A stretch of DNA of 64,000 nt from NCBI GenBank assembly GCA_002778195.1, contig PCDI01000019.1, positions 489,096-553,095 on the forward strand, written 5' to 3'. Under the pieces are notes generated by a model that was not told the origin of the DNA, searched no databases, and worked only from the letters and a program-made list of their open reading frames with translations. The DNA is from Raffaelea ambrosiae. Taxonomy: Eukaryota > Ascomycota > Sordariomycetes > Ophiostomatales > Ophiostomataceae. The translations under genes were made by a program, and so were the position numbers. Every line of letters begins with the position of its first letter. Position 1 is the first letter of the stretch. Of this stretch, positions 21,528-35,025 are shown piece by piece.

Positions 21528-21912
21528 TGTTAGCAAGTGTTTGCTAGCCACGGTGCACTCACGTGTACACGCTGCGCTAATTGGCTGGCTGGGCACTAGG
21601 CCCCACTTATTTCTACATATAAAAGCTCCTCCGTGTTTGCCCTTATATATCTAGACTTTCAACCTATAATAAAACCTTTTTTTTTCTTTTAAATAGTTTA
21701 ACTCTATACGATGCTTAATACAACTATCATATCTTACTTTTAACAAGTTATAAGCTCGGCGTAGCCGTAATCTTAATCTACCCTTTTCTTTAACGTATCG
21801 TACGCATTATTTTCGATTAGTTTCAACCCCTTTAACGTACTATAACGCACCCCCCTTTTTCCGTTAGTTTAAGCGTTAAAAAGCTTTACTTTAAACACTT
21901 TAACCGACTTTC
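21528..21912 (+). mobile_element. Truncated copia copy: 5' LTR plus start of the internal region
   Basis: 21528-21745 is a copia LTR (starts TGTTAGCAAG, ends TTAACA, with a TATAAAAG box). It is followed by 21746-21912, which matches the untranslated leader of the intact copia element at 24595-24765, with C-to-T and G-to-A changes. Similarity ends at about 21912, so everything from gag onwards has been lost. Confidence 0.8.
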
Positions 21913-24320
21913 TCTTAGTGAGTTGACAAGAAGAAAGAGGCGTGGGATTCTCCCCTCTGCAGCTCTGCAGGAGGCGAATTGAGCTTTTTAAATGGGCACG
22001 ACTTATTTAGAACGGAATTCCGATTTGGCTAATGTGCTCTGAGTATTTACGTCTCGTAATGCAAGGTAAAGTTCTTACGGCGGACTTTATACGAATCGAA
22101 ACCCGACTCGATTAAACGAGAGAGGAGGGTTATTAGGTAGTATTAGCTTCGTTTATTAAATTTAATTAAAAACTATTATTAAAAATGTTAAAATAAAGAT
22201 AATAAACAAGTAGTAATTTAAATATTAAACTTATTACTTTATAAGTATAAGTGTGAAAAAGAAGATAAAAATATAAAAGCTATTTCGTAAATCGTATTAA
22301 TATAATACATTCTTTATTTATACTTACGTCGCTTTTACTATAGTTAAAAGCTAACGATATAATGGTTTCGAGTTAATAAAAACATTTAATTACGTATTAT
22401 TTTTAATCAAATTTAAATAATAAATAATATTATTATCGTATAACGCCGAATTTAATTAAAGCGGCTTTATTATGTAACGAGTTTTATCGCAAAACCGTCT
22501 TTTATCACTCGACGTTAATCACGCTTATAAAAAAAATATTTTTTATTTTTCTCTTTTTCTTTTTAAGCTATTACTAGTTATATATAATAATTAAACGCTA
22601 TTTAATTCGTTATAAGCTTTTATCACCCTACTAATTATATTATACGCCCACTTTATTTAACGTTATTTAATCGTAAAAACAAGTATTATTTTTAAGTAAT
22701 AAGTATAATATAACATCTTCATTAAACCAAAAGGGTTTTAGTATTAATTAATCTATAAAACGTTACTCTATAAAATACGCCGTGTTTACTAGGTTTAAGA
22801 AATTGGCTGTTATTACTATAGTGGCTTATAGTGCTTAGTTCTCAACAGTAAACAGCTTCATTTATTTTCCAACCATTTAAGTGATATAAAAGACGAATCT
22901 TATCACTTTTAACTCCGTTAATCCGACGTTGTATTTTAGGGCGAGCATAAGCGTTAAACATGTTAACATAAGCGCTAAGCACCTTTGCATAAAATAGCAT
23001 AAAGCAGCACGGGGCAGTACAAGCTTGCGCTGTTTACGCTATAGTTATGTGTAAAAAATCCACCACTGTATCTCGGAGAGCTTAAAACTTACACTTAAGG
23101 AAGCGAAAATGAATCCTTGTGTTTACCTTATAGTTATAGAATAATATATAGTTTTATTAATCTTATAATGTTTTTATGTTTATAAGCTTGCTTAGTTTTA
23201 TTAGTAAGAGTTCTTTTTACTTTAAATATATTACGTCTCTTTCTCGTCGTTTATAAGCTTAAACTTTATTTTTAAACTTCTTTATATAGTTATTATAAAT
23301 TAACTTCTTTAATTATATATTTTTATAAAGTTAAACGTAAAAGAAAAGTAATTAATTTAAATAAAGTAATCGTTATTACTTTAGAAAACGGGCTTTTTAA
23401 CCGATTTATCATCGACTCTCATCTTATTTAAAGGTAGTTGAAACCAAAGAGTTAAACGTTATATAACCGAGACCTTTAAATATAAAACGCGTGCGTAGAT
23501 TTTTGACTTTAAACAACTTATAATTATAGTAATTAATATACTTTTAAAACAGCTACTTAAAAAGATATTTAAGCTTTGATTTAAAAGACATATAAACTTT
23601 AAAACATTTCGTTAAAACAGTTTAACGTGAAATAAAAAGCCGGCTTAATATAAAAACTAAAAAAGCAACTCTTTATAACATACGAATTAAAATACGCTAA
23701 TTTTATAGTGTTTGAAAACGAGAGAATTATAAAATCATTTTAAAAAAAGTTTAGTATTTTATAACCCTAGTATACTTACTATATTTTACTAAATATATGT
23801 TTATAAAAAAACGATTATTAATAATTTAAAAAGCTTATTTAAAGCGAGCTAAAAGAAAAACTCGGTGTAAAAAACATTAAACGAAATATAATATTTTTAA
23901 TTATTAAAAACTATATTTATATATAAAAACTACTATAGTTTTTTAATTATTATAACTACGTATACGACGAGTATCGAGTAAATAATTTAAATCTACTAAA
24001 CACTCATTACTTTACCTCGACGCGGTTATAAAAAGTATATTAAGCTATATATAAGGTGCGTTTTTTTAAGTAGAAAAATCGAAACCTTTTGAGTTTTAAC
24101 ATTATTAAGATATTAAATTCATGGTTTCATAAAAGAATGAAAACCCAGAGTTCAAAATAGGGTTTAAAAGAGAATATTACAAAGGAATGAACGAAAAACA
24201 GTAAAATATAAATACTTATTGTTTAGTTACTTCTAGTTTAATATTAACTTCCATTTAAATCTAAACACTTTATAGCGAAGAAGATAGAAGGACTAGATAG
24301 TTTGCTACCGCTTTTATATA
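21913..24320. other. AT-rich, RIP-type degraded DNA
   Basis: From about 22140 the sequence is extremely AT-rich, full of TpA steps and stop codons in all frames. This is the look of DNA altered by repeat-induced point mutation. The short part at 21930-22130 is less altered. I found no recognisable domain. It is probably old transposon sequence, and it was the landing site of the gypsy element. Confidence 0.6.
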
Positions 24321-24325
24321 CTTAA

Positions 24326-24377
24326 TATAAAGATATCGCGAGCTTGCTCCGATGCGTGCTTTGCGAGCAGGTTAAGC
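24326..24377 (+). repeat. Gypsy 5' LTR, left fragment
   Basis: It matches 37419-37470 of the 3' LTR (shared ATAAAGATATCGCGAGCTT). The first dinucleotide is TA rather than TG, which fits a RIP-type G-to-A change. It is cut off at 24377 by the copia insertion. Confidence 0.9.
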
Positions 24378-24594
24378 TGTTGGTAAGTGTTTGCTAGCCA
24401 ACGGTGCACTCACGTGCACACGCTGCGCTGATTGGCTGGCTGGGCACTAGGCCCCACTTATTTCCACGTACAAAAGCTCCTCCGTGTTGGCCCCTATGTA
24501 TCTAGACTTTCAACATTCAACCTATCCTCCTTTTCTTCCAGATAGTCTAGCCCTATACGGTGCTAAATACAACTATCAAATCATACTTTTGACA
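24378..24594 (+). repeat. Copia A 5' LTR
   Basis: 217 bp, TGTTGGTAAG...TTTTGACA. It differs from the 3' LTR almost only by C/T and G/A changes. Confidence 0.95.
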
Positions 24595-24907
24595 GGCTAT
24601 GAGCCCGGGTGGCCGTAATCCTGATCTACCCCTTTTCTTTGGCGTATCGCACGCACCATTTTCGATTAATTTCGACCCCCTTAGCGTACTATAACGCACC
24701 CCCCTTTTTTCCGTTGGTTTGAGCGTTGGAAAGCTTTGCTTTAAGCACCTCAACCGACTTCTTTTTTGGCTGGTGAGCTTCATGACGACCAGAAGCTCTT
24801 AGCAGCCCTTGCAACCTTTCCGGGACGATCTCGACAAGGTACTCTTTGATTTCCCCGCAAATCCACCCCTTAGCCAGCTACCCAAGCCTACCACCAAGTT
24901 TACCACC

Positions 24908-27900
24908 ATGTCTGCCACCAAAAAGACCATATCGTAGGGTACGTTGACCCGGGTCATGGAGATGGCAAGCCGAATCGACATCAAGCTTGAGAAGGCGCAT
25001 GAATGGGAGCGGTGGAGCCGAAAGGTTAAGCAGTTGACTAAGCTGGCCGGACTAGCCATCACCTTTACCAAGATTAATACCGAATACGACGACGAGGCGG
25101 TCGGTACCTTTCTGGCTGCACTGACGATGACCTTGGGAGACTCGCTCCCAGCATCCCTCCTCGATGCCAAACGCCCCGGCGAGCTTTACGACGCACTCTA
25201 AGCCTTGTACGCTTCGGAGGAGAAGAGCTTTTTTATAAAGGCTGCTTAGTACTTTCATAACCTCCATTAGCGTGATGGTGACTTTGTCGACTAATTTTTG
25301 ACGCGGTTAGAGGATAATATAAAAGACTATGAGCAGAAAGTTGGTAGGCTCTTTGCGAGGTATAAGATTTACCACTTGTTAAGCATCATCGACGGCTGCG
25401 TTACTAAAGCTTTCGTAGATATTACGTTGAAGCTGCGAAGTGAGTGAAGCACGAAGTTTAAAGATAATGTATTTGGTAAAGTAAAAGCCTTCCTTTGTAA
25501 CCGCTGTCGTAGTAAGTCGTTGACGGTGGGTAAGAAGAAAGACGGTAATAATAATACTAACGGTAACGGCGGTTTTAGTAATAAATCTATTAATAACAAC
25601 GATAAGTTTAACGGTAAAGACGGTAAAACCAAGTCTAAAAGCGACCGTAAGTGTGACTTTTGTAGTAAGTAGGGGTATATAGAGGCCTTTTGCTTCGTTA
25701 AGCGAGATAAAGAGAGGGATTAGTTTAAATCGAGCAAGTTTAACCATACTACCATTGATAGCGAAACTACGGATAATTAAAATAAAGAGAAGCTTAGTTG
25801 CTTCGTTTAATTGGTTGACGATACCCTCCTCTCGGTTAACGACACTGTATTTTACGTTAACCACGTTACTACGTATAACTATTACGTGAATAGTCGGGAC
25901 GTATGGTTTTTTGATACGAGTAGCGATTGTTACATTATTAACGATTTAAAGTGGTTTATTTTTAACACTATTTAAAACGTATATTGTAAGATTATAACGG
26001 GCGGCGGCTTTGTCTTTGTGAATTGTGTTAGATCCGTCGAACTATAGTTTAACGCTTTTAACGAGGGTATTACGACTTTAGAGTTAAAGAACGTGTTATT
26101 CGCGCTAAGCTTCGGGATAAACATCATTTCCGGCATTCGCTTCTATGTCGGAAGCAACGGTATTTAAGGGCGGTACTTAGCTACGCTCAGCGGTAAGGAG
26201 GTGTGTAAGATCGACGTCGAAAACGGCTTTATGGTGCTTGTTAACCGTGGTAGCATCCCTATCGCTACTGATAACGAAGTTATTACGCGCGTAACCGGTT
26301 AGTGTATAAAAGAGCTTATCGTTAATTACTCAAATGAGTAGTATAATCGTTGAATGAGCGTTAAAAGCTGTATATTACATATGATAGGCTTGGTTATTTA
26401 AGTTATGAAGCGCTTAAATAGACAATTAAAGCATCGACGGGACTGCCCCTCGCCGCGAAGGTAGTTTTATATTAGTAATATTGCGGCTTTTCGGTATATA
26501 AGTTATATGAGACTTCTAAAGCGAAGCATTACAAGTTTAAGGACGTACGGTAAATTGCGATCGAATTTAGCGAGGCTTATTACCTTGACGTGGCTCGCAT
26601 TCGTTAGAGAGGTTATAATAACAACCGTTAGTTGGGTATTATTGAAGACGAAGTAACGAGTATAAAGTTTATAAAGTTTATCGTTAATAAAGACGAGATG
26701 TTTTACGCGTTGATGGCGCGATTGAGGCACTTATTTCTTTTGGTTAGGAGAGCACTCCGTGAGTTGCGTATGAACAACGGTATAAACGTTTAAGTGAAAG
26801 CATTTACGAAGGAGGGAGTTAAAGTTGGCTTTACCGTCGTACTGTCGCCCTCGTACGCACTTAACCGAAACGGACGTATTGAACGGGTTATTTAAATTAT
26901 CTTTTCGATTGCTAAAACCGTTATGATCGTAGGGTATATCGACGTGCTTTTATAGCTCGAAATTATTGAGTTTATAGCGTACTTTAGCAACGTTATAGCC
27001 AATTCGGAAGGACTTATATCATTGGTTTAGTGGAACTACGAGACTGGTAAACCCTCTTTTCAACTAGATCTCTCTTACCTTCGAATTTTGGGAAGCCAGT
27101 GCTTTGTCCGCATCTTTAACGCAATGAGGCACGCTTACGGTAAAAAGGACGATAAGCTGGACCCCTGTGGTATGGAGGGAGTCCTCGTTGGCTACTTTGG
27201 CACTTATTTGTATAAGGTTTGGATCATCGCTTTATAGAAGCTGATGATTATTAGTGACGTATACATTTACGAGAAGATCACCACTGAGGAAGACGACTAT
27301 TATACGTTGTGGCTTAAGGGCACTTAAAGGCGCACCAAAAAGCGTACTATTATTACTAATAATAACGAAGTGAAGGAAGAGAATGTGTACGAGGAGGAGT
27401 CTCCTATTATATAGCTTCTTCCTACCCCCGAGATCGACGAGCAAGTAGTAGTCACCCTCGACTTCAACTCTAACCTTAACGTTAACTTAATAGTCAACTA
27501 TTTTAATAATACTACAAGCCGTACGACTCCATCCCCTCGTAATACTACGACACTCGATCCTTCTACCCTTCCTTCCAACGAAACGAGCACTGCGATATCG
27601 TACGCATCCGTCGAAGACCCCTATATTTACTCGATTATAAAGGAGGCGATACAGGGCTCGGAGCGGGAGTAATGGTTAGTAGTAGTTGAGAAGGAGATTA
27701 TATAATTGGTTTAGCGAGGCGTGTTGAAGTTCGTGGCCCTGCCTAAAGGAGCTAAAGCGATTACCGCGCGTTAGGTGCTTTACCGAAAGATTGGAGAAAG
27801 CGGTAGAGAGTTGAAAAAGAAGGCTCGATTGGTGGCTCGTGGCTTTTAATAACGCTATGGCATCGACTTTACCGAAACCTTTGCTGTAACCTCTCGATCT

Positions 27901-29199
27901 AACAGCTAGCGCATCGTATTAACCTTAGCGGTTTAATTGGGACACGATATCCGCCAATTCGACGTTATTGCAGCCTATTTATACGACATGTTTAACGAAA
28001 ACATTTATATGAAGATACTAAAGCTTTTTAAGTGGTTTTTTAACCGTCACCTTAACTTTACGCAGTCAACTGAATATTACTCTAACTCTGTTATTTAGCT
28101 GTAACGAGCTTTATACGACCTCCGTTAAGGAGGACGTTAGTGGTAGCAGACCCTGAAGACTAAAATGGCAAAGGCAGGCTTCAAACCCCTACGTACGAAC
28201 AGCGCTGTTTACGTCGGAGGGGGAGTGACCGTTGTGACCCACGTTGACGACGCAATTTACGTCGGTGAACCTGACAAACTAGATAAATTCGAAAAAGCAA
28301 TTTAGTTTACGCTCGAAGTTGACTTGAGTGGCAGGCCTGAGTGGCTTTTGGGAGTAGAGATTGGTGTTTCTGTGGCTGAAAGCACAGCCACGGTCACTAT
28401 CGCCTAAACCACTTACGTTAAAAAGACCTTACAAGCGCTCAAAATGGAAGACTGCTACCTTGCTCTAACGCTTATCACGGAGGTGATACTACCTAAAGAA
28501 AACAACGAGGAGGCAGTTAATATTTATGAATATCAAAAGATCGTTGGAAAGGGGATTTATAGTTATACTATGACGAGACTTAACATCACCTTCGCTATGC
28601 ACTAGTACGTAAAGGTCATAGCCAACCCTTCGACTAAGCACCGTTAACGCATTAAGCGGCTGTTACGTTATTTAAGGGGGAGCGAAAACTTTAGCATTTG
28701 TTACACTCGTTAGCCGTAGAGTAAGAAGATTAACGTCATCGGCTACGTTAACGCTTCCTAAAGAGACAATATCCTCTCTCGTAGGTCGACCTACGGTTAC
28801 GTGTTTATGATAGCCGAAGCCCTCGTTTCGTGGACCAGCAAGCAGCTGCCAACGGTGAGTAGCTCTACTTGCGAGGTTGAGTATTTTATAGGTTACTTCG
28901 CTACCACCCAAGCTGTTTAGATTAAGTAAATGCTTAATGAGCTGAAGCTGGAGTGTACGGTTACGCTCCGCATTAACAACAACTCTGCTATTAAGCTAGC
29001 CCAAAGCGACGCCTTTCACCCGCGGTTCAAGCACTTCGACATCAAATATCACTTCTTTAAGGAGCGAGTCGAAGCAGGTCTGCTTAACGTGGAGTACGTT
29101 GGTACGAAGGATCAGCTAGCGGACGTATTCACCAAGCCCTTGGCCGGGGATCTCTTTGCACGCTTAACTGGGAAGCTCATGAAGCCGGTCAACCCGTGA
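24908..29199 (+). pseudogene. Copia A gag-pol polyprotein, with RIP-type stops
   Basis: The frame starts at an ATG at 24908 (MSATKKTIS) and meets a TAG at codon 10 (24935-24937), where CAG is likely to have stood. Gag continues intact at 24944-25201 (LEKAHEWERWSRKVKQLTKL). Further on come the knuckle KCDFCSK-stop-GYIEAFCF (about 25660; His read as Tyr), the protease box WFFDTSSDC (about 25905), the pre-integrase LGYLSYEAL (about 26390), the integrase end ILGSQCFVRIFNAMRHAYGK (about 27090), RT with ARLVARGF, YGIDFTETFAVTSRSNS and the VDDAIYVGE active-site box (about 28240), and RNase H ending in YVGTKDQLADVFTKPLAGDL before the stop at 29197. Multiple in-frame stops mean no full product. Confidence 0.85.
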
Positions 29200-29329
29200 T
29201 ATCTCTTTTGTCTAAATGTTATTGTATTTCTCTTGAGCTTCACTGAAAAAGAAAGCTCTTTCTCTTTAGTTATTTGGAGGCTTTCACGGTAGTTGCCGTT
29301 GTTTCACTACCACTAAGCCTTAGGGGGAG

Positions 29330-29546
29330 TGTTAGCAAGTGTTTGCTAACCAACGGTGCACTCACGTGCACACGCTGCGTTGATTGGCTGGCTGGGCACT
29401 AGGCCCCACTTATTTCCACGTATAAAAGCTTTTTCGTGTTGGCCCCTATGTATTTAGACTTTCAATATTCAACCTATCCTCCTTTTCTTCCAAATAGTTT
29501 AGCTTTATACGGTGTTAAATGCAACTATCAAATCATACTTTTGACA
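29330..29546 (+). repeat. Copia A 3' LTR
   Basis: 217 bp, TGTTAGCAAG...TTTTGACA, with a TATAAAAG box. It is preceded by the polypurine tract and followed by the target duplication TAAGC. Confidence 0.95.
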
Positions 29547-29551
29547 TAAGC

Positions 29552-29867
29552 ACGTGTAAACAACCTGCTTAAACACGTACCACCCTCAGTAGGGCACGTG
29601 ACCGTGCAGCCAGCGTAAGTCCGAAGGGAGGTGCGCCACGGAGCGCACGCACGAACCCTTGGGCGTGGTGCGGAGCTAGGGCTTCGTACGCGGCTTGAGG
29701 ACGCTATGTACAAAGCCTCTTAAGAGCCCTCGATATAGCGAAGGCCTCCTACCCTTTCGAAAAAAGGGGATAAGATTTAGTTGTGTAATTTACGAGATTC
29801 TACCTTCGTTAATGAAATACTTCTTTCTTTCGTAATCCTTTACTTAACTATACGTACCACCCTAACA
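29552..29867 (+). repeat. Gypsy 5' LTR, right fragment
   Basis: It continues the LTR after the copia element (ACGTGTAAACAACCTGC...) and matches 37487-37805. It ends CCCTAACA at 29867. Confidence 0.9.
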
Positions 29868-31089
29868 TTTTTAAATCTTTTACTTAAGGTTATTTAGAGG
29901 ATTAAAGAAGATAGTATTAAGTACGAAATAGTAAAAACGAAGGTAAACGGCGGTAACGGCCGTTAGTAAAAACCCTTTATTAATAACGATCGCACTCTTT
30001 AGTATTAAAAGAAGAGCGGTTAAAGCGAGTGATTAGCTTAATAACGAAACGCTGTTTGTGAATACGCCGGCTTAAAGGATTATTAAAAACGACGAACTCG
30101 TCGCGGTTCGAGCTCGTTACGAGCTCGAACAAGTGAAAGAGCGGTTAATACTCGTTAAATAGATTCGTGATATTAAAGTTGAGCTTTTACGAATTAAATA
30201 ATAAACTTTATAACTTCGAGCGGCTTAAACATTAGTAGTGGAAAATGTTTCGAGGTTAACGAGCGCGTATAACGAAACGCGAGCGAGTATTAAAGACTAT
30301 TACGAGCCGACTTTTTATAGTGTGATTTACTTGTTAACGCTTAGTTTAAAAGTTAACGAGAACGAGGATTATAACGACGATAATTACGATGATAGGGTCG
30401 ATGTAAAGATTTCGTTTTTTAATAAGTTTACGAGTAAGTTTACTTTTATATAATAGAATACGTGAGTAAAGGCGGTAGAAGACGTTTTCGAAGCTGTTTT
30501 ATAGCGTTTTTACGACTTTAAAAAGCGTGTATTAATAACTTTATCTTAGTTTAACACTACTTTTTAAAACTAATAGAAGTAATACTTAGTTAATTTGAGC
30601 TTAAAAGAGGAAATTTAACGAGCGAAGAGGTTTTAAACCTGTTTTAAAGAATGAACGGTAACGCTTTTCTTCGAAAACGGAAACTCATCGTTAATTACTT
30701 ATTAATAATATTGAAAGACGACTTAAAACGAGAATTAAAGTTTAATCGAATTTTTTTTTTATTTTTGATTCTTCGAGTTTAAAATAAAAGCTTTTTTTAA
30801 ATATTATTAAAAAAAAACTTTTTATTTCGAGTTATAAAAAAACTTATAGTAATCGTTAATCGTTAACTTCGATTATTAATTTACCGATTTTAATACCTTT
30901 ATTACTCGTACGAAGAACTATTAAAAGTAGTACGCGAAAAAAAGAAAGTTAAAAAATAAAAAGCCGCGAAATGATTTAAAAAGGAGATAATAAAGCATTT
31001 TTAAAAGCGTGAGTAACCCGCGCTTTAAAAGCGGTTTAAAAGAGAAAAAAAGGGAGAAGCTTAAAGAGAAAACGAATAAGAGGTTGAGT

Positions 31090-31145
31090 ATTACGTGTTA
31101 TAACTACGAAGAGAAAGGGTATATTATACTAAAGTGCACGAAGTT
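31090..31145 (+). pseudogene. Gypsy gag zinc knuckle (CCHC), RIP-damaged
   Basis: The frame reads CYNYEEKGYIILKC. The spacing of a CX2CX4HX4C knuckle is kept, but the second Cys and the His both read Tyr. These changes need G-to-A (TGC to TAC) and C-to-T (CAC/CAT to TAC/TAT), so both strands have been hit. Confidence 0.7.
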
Positions 31146-32029
31146 AAAGACTAACTTTACGAAAGTTTAAAAAGTTAAAGGTGTATCGAAACTCGACGTT
31201 GAGTTAAAGAAGAAAATAAAAAACGCGTAAGCGCTTTTATTTAGTCGAAGGAGAAAGCGTTTGTTAAAGTAAAAATCGGCGTACGATTATATAGTTTAGC
31301 TATGGTGAGAATCGATTAAAAACATTAAATTATCGTTAATTTTAATACGAAAGTAAAGGTTGATATCGTTTCGTTAGAGTTCGTTACGCGAGTCGAATTT
31401 AAAAAGAGGAAAAGCCGAGCTTCGCGTTTAAAGATAGCGAACGGTTTAACGGTTACGTTAACGACGTTATAAGAGGTGTCGTTAAGGCTTACCGACTATT
31501 AAGGCTAGACTAAAGAGTTTATGCGGCTTTACGTGAGTATTTCGCGAATAAAAGCGGCGGGTAAGAGCTTTATTTTTTTAAGAGTGACGACTTTAAAGGA
31601 TTTAACTATCGATACGATTAGGGGTAGTTAGTGATATTTTAGTTATCGTTTTAATAAGCTTACGATTAATATACTTCGTAAGTTCGTTAAAAAGACTAAG
31701 AATGTCGTAGTCGTGTACGTAGTTTTTACACTTTTTAATCGTTTTAAGTAAATTAAGTTTAAGTAATACCCTTTTAAAAACGAGGTAACCTTAAAACGCC
31801 GGCCTTACGATGGTGTATTAACGGAGTTTATTAACTTTACTTTCGTATTTAACGGGATAAGCGCGGTTATATTACCGCTCGTTTAAAAAACGGATTACGT
31901 AATTAATTTAATTAACGAAACGTAGTTTTTTTATAAAACGATTTATTTTTTATTTAAACGAGAGTTAAAGGAGTTACGAAAGTATTTCGAAAAGAATTTA
32001 TAAAACGAGCGAATTCGATTAAACAAAAG

Positions 32030-32425
32030 CTTAATCGAAGTATTTATCCTTTTTATATTTAAAAAGGACGGCTCTTTACGGCTTTACGTCGATTATTAAA
32101 GCTTTAATAAGGTTACGATTAAAAACCGTTACGCTTTTTCGTTAATTTTAAAGATTTTAAACCGGATTTCGAGCGTTAAGTACTTTACTAAGCTTGATAT
32201 TAAAGACGCTTATTATCGAATTTAAATTAAAGAAGGAGACGAGTGAAAGACGGCGTTTTGTACGCGGTATAAACACTACGAGTATATAGTTTTATTATTC
32301 GGCTTTATAAATGCGTTAGTTACGTTTTAACATTATGTGTATATGGCTTTTCGTGAGTTAGTTAACGTGACGTGTATTACGTATATAAACGACGTGTTAG
32401 TGTTTTTTAAGAGTTAAGACGAGTA
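32030..32425 (+). pseudogene. Gypsy reverse transcriptase region
   Basis: Classical RT segments can be read: ILFIFKKDGSLRLYVDY, then KYFTKLDIKDAYYRI, then the FGFINALVTF block, and the active-site box at 32382-32393, which reads YIND where YLDD/YVDD is expected. The first catalytic Asp has become Asn (GAC to AAC), so the enzyme would be inactive even without the in-frame stops at former Trp and Gln codons. Confidence 0.85.
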
Positions 32426-33774
32426 CACCGAGTACGTGTGAAACGTACTTAAAAGGTTATAAAAAATATAGTTGTTTATAAACTTGGTTAAGTGCGAATT
32501 CTATTAAGACTAAGTTAAGTTTTTAAGATTTATTTTTTTCAACACTAGGGTGTAAATAAACCCGTTTCGAGTAAAAGCTATCGTTACGTAAAAGTTATTT
32601 AAAACGTATTAAAAGATTTAAGTGTTTTTAAGATTTTATAACTTTTATTAACGTTTTATTTAAAGGTACTTCAAAATTATAACCTCGTTAAATAAACTTT
32701 TAAAGGGGATGAAAAACGAGAAGAAGCTCGAGCGAGTGCGTTTTAATGAGAGGGCGATATAAGCATTTTGTTAATTGTAAAAAGAATTTACTCGCGCTTT
32801 TTTGCTAAAGTACTTTAATTTAACGCGCCGTTTACGCTTTAAAACCGATGCGTTAAAATTCGTAAAAGCGGGGATTTTATCTTAGTCGAACGACGAGAGT
32901 TATTAACACTTTATTATATTTTAGTTTCGAAAATAAAACGGGTTAAAGCTGCGGTATAACACTTTTAATTAAAAGATAATAATAATTGTGGATTCTTTTA
33001 AACACTAACGTTAATACTTAAAGGGTAGCCGATATAAGATTGAGGTCTTATTGGATTATGTTAACTTACGTGTATTTATATAGTAAAAGAAGTTAAACGA
33101 GAAGTAAGTTAAGTGGTGTATATATCTCACTCTTTTTAATTTTAAGATTAAACATCGAGTTGAAAAAACTAATCCCGCTAATAGCTCTTTTTAAAAACCA
33201 AACTACTAAGAAAAACCGGATAAAAAGGAGGAGTTAAAGTTACTCCCCGACTTCGAATCGCGGCTGGTGTTTACGAAATAAGTATTAATCTTATATACTT
33301 ATTCTGATTACGTTAGGATCGAAGCGGTTACGGCTTAAAAAGAGTTATCGTTTAATGCGGCTTGTGTTAACTACGTTAAAATAATACTTTAAACGAGTAA
33401 AAAACATAAAAACCCCTTCGTTTAAATTTAATAAATTTAAGTTTATTATTTAAATACCCTTTAATAACAACCTCGAAGCGAGCTATCGTTAAAGCTACGA
33501 CGGCGGCTTTATCCTTTCTTTAAATAGTTAATTCCTTCGAGGTTATATTAAGTTATATTAAAAAAAGAGAATTCGTTAACATTAGATGTAAACACGTTAT
33601 TAATAGAGTTACTTTAAGCTTTATAAGTAAATAACGAGAAGACTTAGTAGTTAAAAGCTTAGATTAAAACGATTATAACTACTTTTAAACACTAAAACGT
33701 GGGGTTAAAAGGACTATTACGATTTAAGAATCGTATTTACGTTTTGGAAGAAGAAGTGGTAAAAAGGGAGATTT

Positions 33775-35025
33775 TTTAAGTATATTACGATAGCTTTTTA
33801 GCGAGACACTTTGGAAGGACTCGTATAAAAGAGTTGGTAAAAAGAAAATTCTTTTAAGAGTATATGAATGTATATATTCACGAGTACGTTAGTAGTTGCT
33901 CGACGTATACGCGAGGAGTAGTACCGTGGTATAAGTTGTACGATTAGTTATAAACACTTTTTATTTTACGAGGATTATAATAAGAAATCTTTATGGATTT
34001 CGTAATGAGACTATTAAAAATCTATTATAAAGAGTAAAACGTAAATGCGATTTTAATAATCGTAAATAAGCTTACGAAGATGGTGAGGTTTTTCTTCGTA
34101 AAGACGACGATAACGTTAAACCAGTTAATAAAGGTTTTATATATAGAAATTAAGATAAGATTTAATGTATTATACGATATTATTTCAAACTAAAGAAGCG
34201 TCTTTATTAATACGTATTAAATAGCGCTTTACGTAAAGCTCTTAATTAAAAAACGCTTTTTTACGGCGTTTTACTCGTAGACCGATGGTTAAACCGAGAG
34301 AATGAATTAAACGTTAGAGTATTATTTACGCGTATTTACGAGCGAGTTTTAAACGAATTAAGTTAAGCTTTTATTAACGGTGGAGTACGTATATAATAAC
34401 GCGGTTAACGCTATAACTAACGATACGCTATTTTATCTTTTTATAAGATATTATTTAAAAATATATATACGAATCGAAGACGACTTTATTAAAAAAGGGG
34501 TATTCGTAATCGTAACGAGACTAAAAAAGTTAAATAAAGTACGAGCCTTTATAATAAAATATTAAAAGAAAGTATAAAAAGCTTAAACGAAGTATTATAA
34601 TCGCCGCTATTAGCTTTAAAAATACTACGTAAAAAACTTAGTATAACTATTAATACGAAACCTTAAGTTAAAAGTGTTTTATAAAAAAATAAGTTTTCGC
34701 TTCGTTAACTCGTTTATAGTTTTAACTAAAGTTAAATCATAAACATATTATATAACACTCTTTAACTAATATAGCCGATTTTATAACGTGTTTTTAATAA
34801 CTTTATTAAAGCTTTAAAAAAGAAACTATAAAACGTAATCGACTTTTTAAACCCTATCGTTAAAAGAAAAGTTAAACGAATGAGAAGTGAAAAAAGTGTG
34901 AGATACTCGAGTGAGGAACGAAAAGCGTTTTTTTTCGTTTAATAAACGAAATAACTCGTAAAGTATAACTAATAAATGTTAAAAGATAATATAAAACACG
35001 CGTAAAAACTAATTATAAGGTTTTA
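33775..35025 (+). pseudogene. Gypsy integrase and chromodomain-like end
   Basis: 33780-33920 gives YYDSFLARHFGRTRIKELVK and, further on, EYVSSCSTYTRG, the HHCC-type zinc-binding part of integrase in worn form. About 34380 gives MEYVYNNAVNAITND, the usual end of the integrase core. At about 34880-35020 the segments EVKKV-stop-DTRVRNEKRFF and a following worn VKW-like box resemble a chromodomain, which marks the chromovirus branch. A run of eight T at about 34928 shifts the frame inside it. Confidence 0.7.

Larger units (their letters stand above)
24378..29546 (+). mobile_element. Ty1/copia LTR retrotransposon A, nested in the gypsy 5' LTR
   Basis: 5,169 bp with two 217-bp LTRs (24378-24594 and 29330-29546), flanked by the 5-bp target duplication TAAGC (24373-24377 and 29547-29551). 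Directly after the 5' LTR, CTATGAGCCCGG (24597-24608) is complementary to the anticodon-stem region of initiator tRNA-Met, a primer type known from Ty5 and copia (inference here). A polypurine tract, TTAGGGGGAG, lies at 29320-29329. Gag, protease, integrase, RT and RNase H occur in copia order and in one direction. Stops are mostly TAG/TAA where CAG/CAA/TGG is expected, the RIP pattern. It is much less damaged than the surrounding gypsy, as expected for a later insertion. Confidence 0.93.

Noticed and set aside
22140..24320. Possible further retrotransposon
   Set aside because: The sequence is too RIP-like to recognise any domain or LTR pair by eye; no claim made beyond degraded AT-rich DNA.
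27232..27444. Minus-strand frame in copia A, also present at 40712-40924 in copia B (plus)
   Set aside because: It is the reverse reading of the same retrotransposon region in two homologous copies; its conservation follows from the sense-strand pol.
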